From assembly GCA_007128245.1 (NCBI GenBank), contig SKXU01000069.1:1-11043 (forward strand): DNA of 11,043 nucleotides. The letters run 5' to 3'. The position numbers were made by a program, and so were the translations under genes. The notes below the pieces were generated by a model, which was not told the DNA's origin, made no database searches, and saw only the letters and a program-made list of their open reading frames with translations. This document shows positions 5,702 through 11,043 of this stretch, in pieces. How positions within the stretch are numbered: position 1 is the first letter of the stretch; every line of letters begins with the position of its first letter. The stretch comes from Candidatus Woesearchaeota archaeon. GTDB lineage: Archaea; Nanobdellota; Nanobdellia; Woesearchaeales; SKIA01.

Positions 5702-6085
5702 TTACTCTGGTTTTAAGGAGCGTTTTGTCACGTAGGTGATGTACATCATGGCTGTGGCAACTAGCATAAGTACTGATCCTATTAGTGGTTGAGCAAATAG
5801 TATTATTGCTCCGAGCACAAACAAGGTCGGGCTGGTTACTTTCCAGAGTGCGCGTACAGCAAAGTTTCCGTAGGATACGTCAACGGCCGTGTTTTTCTTG
5901 GTGGAAGCGTGTTTTTTGTACGTGGTTACTTCTTGTTCAGGCATGGTGGGAAATGTGTATCCGATGTGTCCGCAATCTTTGCACATGAGTCGTTCTGGAA
6001 GGCCTAATGGTCCTTCGAGAGGATTGCTTGTGTCATGCACAATACGTGTTCCTGCACAGGATGGACAAACAGTTACTCGCCTCAT
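5702..6085 (-). CDS. Zinc-ribbon membrane protein, two spans, 127 aa
   Basis: The product has an N-terminal zinc ribbon with CPSC (Cys7, Cys10) and CKDCGH (Cys35, Cys38), a polar linker (TYKKHASTKK), and then a membrane hairpin at about residues 86-100 and 102-120, with short loops and a KRSLKPE tail. The family is not recognised; zinc-ribbon-plus-membrane-hairpin proteins are common in archaea and mostly uncharacterised. Topology suggests that both the ribbon and the C-terminus face the cytoplasm. The frame is open to an earlier ATG at 6166, but that would overlap the upstream gene. I chose ATG 6085 because it begins immediately before the ribbon and a TATA element sits 28 nt upstream, indicating a leaderless mRNA. 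A role in nucleic-acid or protein contact is possible but not shown. Confidence 0.8.
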   Translation of the reverse strand: MRRVTVCPSCAGTRIVHDTSNPLEGPLGLPERLMCKDCGHIGYTFPTMPEQEVTTYKKHASTKKNTAVDVSYGNFAVRALWKVTSPTLFVLGAIILFAQPLIGSVLMLVATAMMYITYVTKRSLKPE

Positions 6086-6108
6086 ATATTGATTTGTGTG
6101 TTCTGCGC

Positions 6109-6117
6109 TATAAAATA
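6109..6117 (-). promoter_or_regulatory. TATA box for the zinc-ribbon gene (leaderless)
   Basis: TATTTTATA on the minus strand, centred 28 nt before the A of ATG 6085. Transcription should begin at or next to the start codon. The element overlaps the gap after, and the last bases of, the upstream small membrane-protein gene. Confidence 0.65.
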
Positions 6118-6123
6118 GTTTCG

Positions 6124-6393
6124 CTACAACACAAAGCTGGGTGTCAGGGTCATTTTGTACACCCACGCTCCCATCCCGATCAATACGAATCCAAGTATTG
6201 GGTTGATAATCAAGAAGAACACTCCTACGACGATACCTGCAGGTGCTGTTGATTGTAAAAAGTGATTTTGTTTGAATGTGTGTGGTGTTTTATCTGCCCA
6301 TGGGCTTGCTAGTAGTGCGTTATTTAGCGAGGTTTCTCCTTGCTGACGTAATTCCCGTAGTTTCGTAGAAAAAAACCGTTCCTCACCGTTCAT
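6124..6393 (-). CDS. Small membrane-hairpin protein, 89 aa
   Basis: The first roughly 48 residues are charged and probably cytoplasmic (EERFFSTKLRELRQQGE is likely an amphipathic helix). The rest is a hydrophobic hairpin at about residues 52-82 with a central NP turn (VFFLIINPILGFVLIGMGAW). No cysteines or known motif. The hairpin resembles in pattern the one in the next protein downstream (a hydrophobic stretch, then P-I/L-I/L-G, then VLI/VLM), so the two may be distant relatives or partners. The ATG at 6393 follows an AT-rich TATA-like element. The gene lies just after the ABC operon but probably has its own promoter. Function unknown. Confidence 0.7.
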   Translation of the reverse strand: MNGEERFFSTKLRELRQQGETSLNNALLASPWADKTPHTFKQNHFLQSTAPAGIVVGVFFLIINPILGFVLIGMGAWVYKMTLTPSFVL

Positions 6394-6414
6394 ACCACTT
6401 TATGGGCGTTGGAG

Positions 6415-6422
6415 TATTTATT
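6415..6422 (-). promoter_or_regulatory. TATA-like element for the 89-residue gene
   Basis: AAATAAAT on the minus strand, centred about 25 nt before ATG 6393, immediately after the stop codon of the second permease. It is a poorer match than the other boxes in this window. The consistent spacing is its main support. Confidence 0.45.
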
Positions 6423-6424
6423 TC

Positions 6425-7639
6425 TTACTCATACCGCAAGCTCTCAACTGCGTTTTGTTTGCTCGCAGCTCGTGCGGGCAGGTATCCTGATGCCATTCCG
6501 GTGATCATTGCGAACACGAGTGATCCGGCGATAAGCTCCCAGGAGATCCATGCGTTCACAAAATCTGTGTTGAGCGCCGCTTGTCCGGCGTACTCTATTC
6601 CTTTTGCTATGCCTAGTCCGAGGAGTACCCCCACTGCTCCTCCCATGAGTCCAAGGATACCTGCTTCTATTAAGAAGATACTTTGTATTTGCCTTGGTGT
6701 TGCGCCGATGGCTTTCATCACACCTATTTCTTTTGTTCGCTCAAGGACTGCGGTGTACATGGTGTTCATGATCCCTATTCCTCCGACCAGCAGGCTTATC
6801 AGCGCTATCCCAATGAGCACGATTTGCACGGTCAACAGAATGGTGCCAAAGCTGTCAAGGAGTTCTTGTGGTGTTTGTACCGTAAAGTCTTTGTTTTCTT
6901 CTCGAAGTCCTCTGTGTGAGAGGAGTGCTCGCTCGATATCTTCTGCTACGCGAAGAATTTCTTGCTCGTTACGTACTTGTACTACGATGGCTTCTACATC
7001 ATCTCCCAGCCCTACGAGTCGGTCCATGTCTTCTCGGGTCATCCATACTGATCGGTCATCAGGAGGGTTTCCTGCTGGCTCAACAATCCCTACGATGGTG
7101 AATCGCTCGTCATTGATGGTGATGCGGTCTCCGAGTTCTACAGGCGTTTGAATGACTTCTCTTCGGGTATAGTCATGTCCGACGAGGATGCGTCCACGGT
7201 CTCCGTCCCGCAGTTCTCGTCCTTCTGAGAGTGCAAGCGTGGTTGATTCTCTGAGCATGTCGTATGCTTCGTCAACAGGCAGTCCGATGATGAAGTTGAA
7301 TTGTCGTTGCTGGCTCACGTCTACTGTTGCGGTGCGTATGTTGTATCCTCCCACAAGGTCTACTCCTCGCACGCCTCTAATCACGTCCATATCTCGGTCA
7401 GTGAGTGGGCGAGTGATTTGTCCTCCTGCTGTTCCAAAGGCGTCTTGTGTTGTCTGAATAAAGAGTTTGTCCGCGCCTATCTGGGCGAATTGGTCGTTAA
7501 TGTTTTCTTGCAGTCCTTGTCCGAGGCTGATCAGAGCGACGACTGCGGTGATGCCAATAAAGATTCCTATAATCGTCAGGAGTGAGCGCACTTTGGCGTT
7601 TTTCACGTTCGCCCACGCAAGTTTTAGCAGTCCAATCAT
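6425..7639 (-). CDS. MacB/FtsX-type ABC transporter permease, second copy
   Basis: This 404-residue permease has the MacB fold. There is one N-terminal span (about residues 19-41, LTIIGIFIGITAVVALISLG), a large extracytoplasmic domain of about 220 residues, and three C-terminal spans (about 267-290, 320-346 and 367-387) in an FtsX domain. The conserved IGIMNTMYTAVLERTKEIG and KAIGATPRQI form the coupling region that contacts the ATPase. MacB-type permeases do not carry substrate through the membrane but transmit mechanical force to the outer face. The start ATG 7639 overlaps the previous gene by 4 bp (ATGA), with GGAGG 7 nt upstream; the open frame reaches 7744, but that extension is out-of-frame sequence of the previous gene. 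It is paralogous to the preceding permease, and together they probably make a heterodimer. The ATPase is encoded separately rather than fused. Confidence 0.93.
   Translation of the reverse strand: MIGLLKLAWANVKNAKVRSLLTIIGIFIGITAVVALISLGQGLQENINDQFAQIGADKLFIQTTQDAFGTAGGQITRPLTDRDMDVIRGVRGVDLVGGYNIRTATVDVSQQRQFNFIIGLPVDEAYDMLRESTTLALSEGRELRDGDRGRILVGHDYTRREVIQTPVELGDRITINDERFTIVGIVEPAGNPPDDRSVWMTREDMDRLVGLGDDVEAIVVQVRNEQEILRVAEDIERALLSHRGLREENKDFTVQTPQELLDSFGTILLTVQIVLIGIALISLLVGGIGIMNTMYTAVLERTKEIGVMKAIGATPRQIQSIFLIEAGILGLMGGAVGVLLGLGIAKGIEYAGQAALNTDFVNAWISWELIAGSLVFAMITGMASGYLPARAASKQNAVESLRYE
6747..6772. repeat. 26-bp exact match with 7952-7977 between the permease paralogues
   Basis: These bases are identical to 7952-7977, 1205 bp away, which is about one permease gene length. 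On the minus strand they encode the IMNTMYTAV core of the FtsX domain. Strong similarity is also visible between the parts of the two genes coding for the first span (near 7515-7580 and 8719-8785). It is a trace of tandem gene duplication or gene conversion, not a mobile repeat. Confidence 0.8.
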
Positions 7640-8847
7640 CGTAGTGCCTCCACTGGTGGGAGCTTGGCTGCTTTTCTTGCGGGCCACACTCCTGAGAGTG
7701 TTCCTACCACGAATCCGAATGTGAGTGCTCCGAACACGAGCCACAGCGGTGTTGCTGCGACGAGCACGCTTGGCCCGAGTGCTTGTGCTGCGATGAGCTC
7801 TACTGCTTTTGCAAATCCTGCTCCAAGGAGTACTCCAATAATTGCTCCTGTAAGCCCTATCAGTCCTGATTCAATCAGAAAGAGTGTGAGTATGCGCTCG
7901 TTTGTTGCGCCTACTGCTTTCATGATTCCTATTTCTCGTTTGCGCTCAATCACTGCGGTGTACATGGTGTTCATGATTCCTACGCCTCCGACAAAGAGGC
8001 TGATGAATGCTATGCCGACTAGTACTCCCGTGACTACTCCGAGGATGTTTCTGAACGTGTTTAAGATGTCTTCTGGTGTTTGTACTGTGAAGTCTTCTTG
8101 CCGCTCACGCACTCCTCGGTGTCTTCGCAAAGCGTCTTGTATGCTCTCTCGTGCGAGTGGGACTTCGTCAACACTTGTTGCTTGTGCGACGATGATTGAG
8201 TATTCTGTGGGGATGTTGAGGGCTTCGCGTGCTGATTGCTCGTTCATGAACACTGCGCCGTTGAGTTGTGGGTTTCCTTGGCTTGCAAGTATTCCTACTA
8301 CGCGAAAGGTCTTGTTTTCTATCTGTATGTTTCTTCCTGCCTCGATTTCTCTTGGGAGTCGAGCGTTTGTCGCAATGCCTTCTCCTATGACTACTCCGCT
8401 CTCTCCTGGCTCGATGAATCTTCCTGTGGATACTTCTGTGCTAAAAAAGTTCTCAATCACTGCTCGCTCACTTCTGTCATCAGGAAATGTTGCGATGAAG
8501 ACGTTGAGTGTTTGTCCTGAGAACGTGAGCGTGGCTGGTCGAATAAGACGTCCTGCCGCGGCTTCGACGTATTGTGCTCGTTGCACCACGCGCAGGTCTG
8601 TTTGGTCGATAGTGACTGCTGCTCCAAGGCCTGGCGGCCCAAACCCCCCTCCGCGGGCAGAGACAGTGATTCTGTCTGCTCCAAGGCCTGAGAACTCTCC
8701 GATAACTGCTTGTTCAAGGCCTTGTCCGAGGCTGATAAGAGCGACGACCGCTGCTATTCCTATGAATATGCCGATGATGGTCAGCCATGACCGTAGTCGT
8801 CGCTTTTTCAGGCTTCTCGCCGCGTAGGTGAAACTGTCTTTTAGCAC
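7636..8847 (-). CDS. MacB/FtsX-type ABC transporter permease, first copy
   Basis: This 403-residue protein has the same architecture as the next gene. The N-terminal span is at about residues 20-41 (LTIIGIFIGIAAVVALISLG). An outer domain follows, and then three spans at about 269-292, 320-345 and 366-387. The conserved FtsX coupling stretch is GIMNTMYTAVIERKREIG with KAVGATNERI, and the usual C-terminus is WPARKAAKLPPVEALR. The start is GTG 8847, directly abutting the TAA of the exported protein gene (8848-8850). No good Shine-Dalgarno is visible, so translation probably depends on re-initiation. In the outer domain it differs more from its paralogue (for example, the glycine-rich SARGGGFGPPGLG near residue 63), while spans and coupling helices stay close, as expected for subunits that share an ATPase but have distinct outer faces. 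Confidence 0.93.
   Translation of the reverse strand: MLKDSFTYAARSLKKRRLRSWLTIIGIFIGIAAVVALISLGQGLEQAVIGEFSGLGADRITVSARGGGFGPPGLGAAVTIDQTDLRVVQRAQYVEAAAGRLIRPATLTFSGQTLNVFIATFPDDRSERAVIENFFSTEVSTGRFIEPGESGVVIGEGIATNARLPREIEAGRNIQIENKTFRVVGILASQGNPQLNGAVFMNEQSAREALNIPTEYSIIVAQATSVDEVPLARESIQDALRRHRGVRERQEDFTVQTPEDILNTFRNILGVVTGVLVGIAFISLFVGGVGIMNTMYTAVIERKREIGIMKAVGATNERILTLFLIESGLIGLTGAIIGVLLGAGFAKAVELIAAQALGPSVLVAATPLWLVFGALTFGFVVGTLSGVWPARKAAKLPPVEALR
7647..7651 (-). promoter_or_regulatory. Shine-Dalgarno site of the second permease
   Basis: GGAGG on the minus strand lies 7 nt before ATG 7639, inside the final codons of the first permease. It decides the start against in-frame upstream methionines in the open frame. 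Confidence 0.7.
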
Positions 8848-10014
8848 TTACTTTTTTTTGCGCTTTTTGTACACAATCGTGCCGATGACTGCTGCAATCA
8901 CGAGTAAGACAATCCAAAGCCCTGCTCCTGAGCCGTTATCTTGGCTGGGGATGCGTACCACGTGTTCTTGCGTGATGGTGTGTTCTTGATTGAACGCGTC
9001 AAAGAAGGTGTACGTGATGGGTACCGTGATCTCGTCTTGTTCGGGTGTGATGGTAAAGCGTACTGTTTCCCAGTCGTCACTGTTAATATTTCCCACGTAG
9101 GTTCTTCGTGATTGCGGATGTACAGTGTATCCTTCTCCATCTTCGATCTGTGCGGTGACAAAGCGGATTTCTGACAGTCCCATGTTCACGATGCGCATGC
9201 GCACTATTGCGTCGCTTCCTTGCCGCTCAACGTTATCCACATACGCGTCTGTTCGTGCAGGTGCGTGTACTCGAATGCTGATCGTGTCATCACTTTCTCG
9301 CTGGTTTCCTGCGGAATCAAGGTAGCGCATCGTTACTGGTACCGCTACATCTGCGGGTGTTGCGGTTGATTGCGTGTTTATTCTGTACGTTACTGTCTGT
9401 GCTGCTCCGGGAGCGAGACTACTGATGCGTTGTTGTGTCGCGCTTTGAGCTGGGGTGAATGGGGTGTTTGTAGTTCCAAGTCGCACAATAATGTCTCGTA
9501 GCGTGGTGTCCGCAAGGTTTTCGACGCGTAGCGTGAGGGTTCCTGTCTCTCCAGGGGCCATGTTCTCGCTTGTCACGTCAGTAATAAGTATTGCTGCTTG
9601 TTGAGAAACAATAGGAATGGTGATTGTGCGTTGTTGCCAGTCTTGTCCTTGTTGCCGCGTGCGTATTTGGAGTGCGCGGTCTCCTGCTTCTGCCGTGCTT
9701 TCAACGCGTACCGTGAATCGTGCTGTAAATGAGTTGAGCGCTGGGATTGTTCCTGCTGAAACAGTTGTTCGTCCTTCAGCAATAAACGCTCCTCCTGAGA
9801 CCACCTCTACCTCTACTCCTTGAGCAGGGCTTGTTGCGCTGTTACGCACACTTAGTTGTACGTCTAGCGTGTCGCCTGCTTGAGCAGGTATTGGTTGGTA
9901 GCTGAGCAAGCTTACTTGCACAGGGTTTGATGTTGGCGTTGTCTGGGCTGCCGCAAGCGGCACAAGTGCGAGCACGAGTAGTGCGAGCACGATTGTTATC
10001 GGTGTGTGTTTCAT
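8848..10014 (-). CDS. Exported COG1361-like beta-domain protein with C-terminal anchor
   Basis: This 388-residue protein has a clear signal peptide (residues 1-23, ending LVPLAAA before QTT). It is followed by three beta-sandwich modules of about 110 residues (roughly 30-140, 143-250 and 255-360). Each contains the CARDB/NEW3-type pattern seen in LDVQLSVRNSATSPAQGVEVEV, LTLRVENLADTTLRDIIVRL and VRMRIVNMGLSEIRFVTAQI. A linker rich in Gly/Ser precedes a single span (about 364-382) and a KKRKKK stop-transfer tail, so the body is outside the cell and anchored in the cytoplasmic membrane. Proteins of this type (COG1361, S-layer-like) often accompany MacB-type ABC genes in archaea. It probably serves as the extracytoplasmic partner of the permeases. 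The ATG overlaps the ATPase stop (ATGA), and GGAG lies 11 nt upstream. Function in substrate or envelope binding is inferred. Confidence 0.88.
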   Translation of the reverse strand: MKHTPITIVLALLVLALVPLAAAQTTPTSNPVQVSLLSYQPIPAQAGDTLDVQLSVRNSATSPAQGVEVEVVSGGAFIAEGRTTVSAGTIPALNSFTARFTVRVESTAEAGDRALQIRTRQQGQDWQQRTITIPIVSQQAAILITDVTSENMAPGETGTLTLRVENLADTTLRDIIVRLGTTNTPFTPAQSATQQRISSLAPGAAQTVTYRINTQSTATPADVAVPVTMRYLDSAGNQRESDDTISIRVHAPARTDAYVDNVERQGSDAIVRMRIVNMGLSEIRFVTAQIEDGEGYTVHPQSRRTYVGNINSDDWETVRFTITPEQDEITVPITYTFFDAFNQEHTITQEHVVRIPSQDNGSGAGLWIVLLVIAAVIGTIVYKKRKKK

Positions 10015-10709
10015 CGTGATTTTTTCTCCTGTATTTGTCCGTCTCGTAGGTATTCTACTCTGTCAGCGTGTTGCGCTGTTTCTTCGTCGTGAGTGACCAT
10101 GATGATGGTGCGCTTTTCTTCTCGGTGTAGTTTTTTGAGAAAGTCCATTACTGTGTCGCCTGTTTTTGTATCCAGGTTTCCTGTGGGCTCGTCTGCGAGG
10201 ATGACTTCTGGCTTGGTGGCAAGCGCTCGTGCGATCGCTACTCGTTGCTGTTGTCCTCCTGACAGTTCACTTGGTAGGTGGTGTTTTCTCTCGCTCAAGC
10301 CCACGAGTTCTAAGAGTTCGTTTGCTCGCGCGTTTCTTTCTTCTTCCGGAACGTCTTGGAAGATGAGTGGGAGAGTAACGTTTTCGTGCGCGGTGAGGGT
10401 TGGTATGAGGTTGAATTGTTGAAAGATAAAACCTATTTTTTTTGCTCGTATCTGCGCAAGCTGTGACTCTGTGAGGGTTGCGATATCTACTCCGTCAAGG
10501 TAGATGTTTCCTTTTGTGGGGATGTCAAGCGCTCCTATGTGGTTGAGCGCAGTACTTTTTCCTGATCCTGAGGTTCCCATGATTGCAAGGAATTCTCCGC
10601 TTCGCACTTGGAGGTTGAGTCCTCTTAGCGCGTGTACTTCTTGCTCTCCCATCTTGTACGTTTTCCACACGTCTTTGAGTTCAATGATTGGTTTGCTTTT
10701 TTTTGTCAT
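10011..10709 (-). CDS. ABC transporter ATPase, MacB/LolD class
   Basis: This 232-residue ATPase belongs to the MacB/LolD/FtsE group, matching the FtsX-type permeases that follow. It shows Walker A GTSGSGKST (45-53), the Q-loop in FIFQQFNLIPTLTAHENV (Gln97/98), signature LSGGQQQR (149-156), Walker B VILADEP (169-175), D-loop NLD (178-180) and the switch histidine in VTHDEE (His207). All catalytic elements are intact. The LNHIGALDIPTKG and RAKKIGFIFQ segments are typical of this subfamily. It is a stand-alone cytoplasmic subunit expected to dimerise under the two permeases. The ATG overlaps the stop of the PadR-like gene by 4 bp, with GGAG 11 nt upstream. Confidence 0.97.
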   Translation of the reverse strand: MTKKSKPIIELKDVWKTYKMGEQEVHALRGLNLQVRSGEFLAIMGTSGSGKSTALNHIGALDIPTKGNIYLDGVDIATLTESQLAQIRAKKIGFIFQQFNLIPTLTAHENVTLPLIFQDVPEEERNARANELLELVGLSERKHHLPSELSGGQQQRVAIARALATKPEVILADEPTGNLDTKTGDTVMDFLKKLHREEKRTIIMVTHDEETAQHADRVEYLRDGQIQEKKSR

Positions 10710-11043
10710 AGCGCTTTAAGCTCCTTATTTGCTGCGTTGAGGATGGTGTTTATCTCTTTCGCCTTAATGCCAAGCTTTTCTTGTTTCATGAGTCGGTAGA
10801 GTTCGTGCTTCATGTTCTCTGATGCTTTGGTAATTGGCAGGAAGGGGTTGTTTCCTTCTTTGAGCTCTGTAAGAAATGCGATAGGCACTGAAAGGTCGTC
10901 GTCCATGAGCGTATCAAGTATCTTCATTCGCTCAACAATCTCGCCAAGGAGTTCTTCGGTGTGCGCAAGGGTGTTTTGCGCTTTTGCTTTGCCTTTTTTT
11001 GTGAGGGAGTACACTTTCGTTCTTCCTTGCTCTTTGCTGGTGA
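10706..11043 (-). CDS. PadR-like winged-helix regulator, 5'-truncated
   Basis: The frame is open to the window edge; 111 residues are visible and the N-terminal recognition helices are missing. The visible part begins with the wing hairpin SKEQGRTKVYSLTKKGKAKA, the hallmark of PadR-type regulators (R-x-K/Y-Y-S-L-T-xx-G). It is followed by helical dimerisation sequence (LAHTEELLGEIVERMKILD and a long C-terminal helix ending NTILNAANKELKAL). A GTG at 11014 could be mistaken for the start but lies inside the wing. PadR-like proteins commonly repress adjacent multidrug or envelope ABC genes and respond to small hydrophobic molecules. Here the gene leads the operon and overlaps the ATPase gene, so it probably controls itself and the transporter. 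The promoter lies outside the window. Confidence 0.8.
   Translation of the reverse strand, partial: TSKEQGRTKVYSLTKKGKAKAQNTLAHTEELLGEIVERMKILDTLMDDDLSVPIAFLTELKEGNNPFLPITKASENMKHELYRLMKQEKLGIKAKEINTILNAANKELKAL

Noticed and set aside
6086..6166. Earlier start of the zinc-ribbon protein at 6166
   Set aside because: It would overlap the preceding gene by over 40 bp, and a TATA element at 6109-6117 would fall inside it at the exact spacing for a leaderless start at 6085.
7640..7744. Earlier start of the second permease at 7744
   Set aside because: The extra 35 residues are basic out-of-frame sequence of the first permease. GGAGG and the ATGA overlap favour 7639.
7664..8827. A 387-codon open frame on the plus strand opposite the first permease, and a 249-codon one at 6402-7151 opposite the second
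   Set aside because: Both are rich in Ser, Pro, Thr and Arg with no domain, mirror the codon pattern of the real genes on the other strand, and have no promoter or ribosome site. They are antisense shadows.
1..11043. CRISPR array, insertion sequence, rRNA or riboswitch
   Set aside because: I saw no regularly spaced repeats, transposase, terminal inverted repeats or recognisable structured leader.

Overview
The window looks archaeal. Four kinds of evidence support this: an SRP54-type (not bacterial-length-M-domain) signal recognition GTPase; an initiator tRNA with the archaeal A1-U72 end; TATA-box-like elements sitting about 25-28 nt upstream of tRNA 5' ends and of apparently leaderless start codons; and an Lrp/AsnC and a PadR-like regulator next to archaeal-style gene pairs. 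Gene packing is extremely tight, with overlapping stops, four ATGA junctions, and a tRNA end overlapping a coding sequence. Together with many small membrane proteins this would fit a small-genome lineage such as a DPANN archaeon (Woesearchaeota-like), but that placement is inference only.

Layout. Positions 1-960 (+) hold the C-terminal three quarters of SRP54, cut by the window edge. Its stop overlaps the stop of a convergent DHH phosphoesterase (957-1988, -). That gene lies behind an unrecognised 135-residue protein (2026-2433, -) which has its own TATA element. Next comes a tightly overlapped minus-strand trio: a cytoplasmic subtilisin-like protease (3200-4534), a one-span membrane protein (2910-3203) and an Lrp/AsnC regulator (2482-2916), transcribed in that order. 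Across a divergent gap lies a free-standing two-motif LAGLIDADG endonuclease (4693-5376, +). Its TAG stop is the complement of the last three bases of a convergent initiator tRNA-Met gene (5374-5478, -).

That initiator tRNA is the most unusual item. It carries a 30-nt insertion exactly at the T-stem/T-loop border (between positions 53 and 54), and I could find no canonical 3-4-3 bulge-helix-bulge. A normal tRNA-Val(CAC) follows upstream at 5595-5667. Two small membrane proteins (5702-6085, with a zinc ribbon, and 6124-6393) each have their own TATA element.

Positions 6425-11043 (-) form one operon read from right to left: a PadR-like regulator (partial), a MacB/LolD-type ABC ATPase, an exported COG1361-like beta-domain protein anchored at its C-terminus, and two tandemly duplicated MacB/FtsX-type permeases. 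This reads as a self-regulated envelope ABC system in which the two permeases probably form the membrane dimer, the ATPase drives it, and the exported protein works on the outer face.
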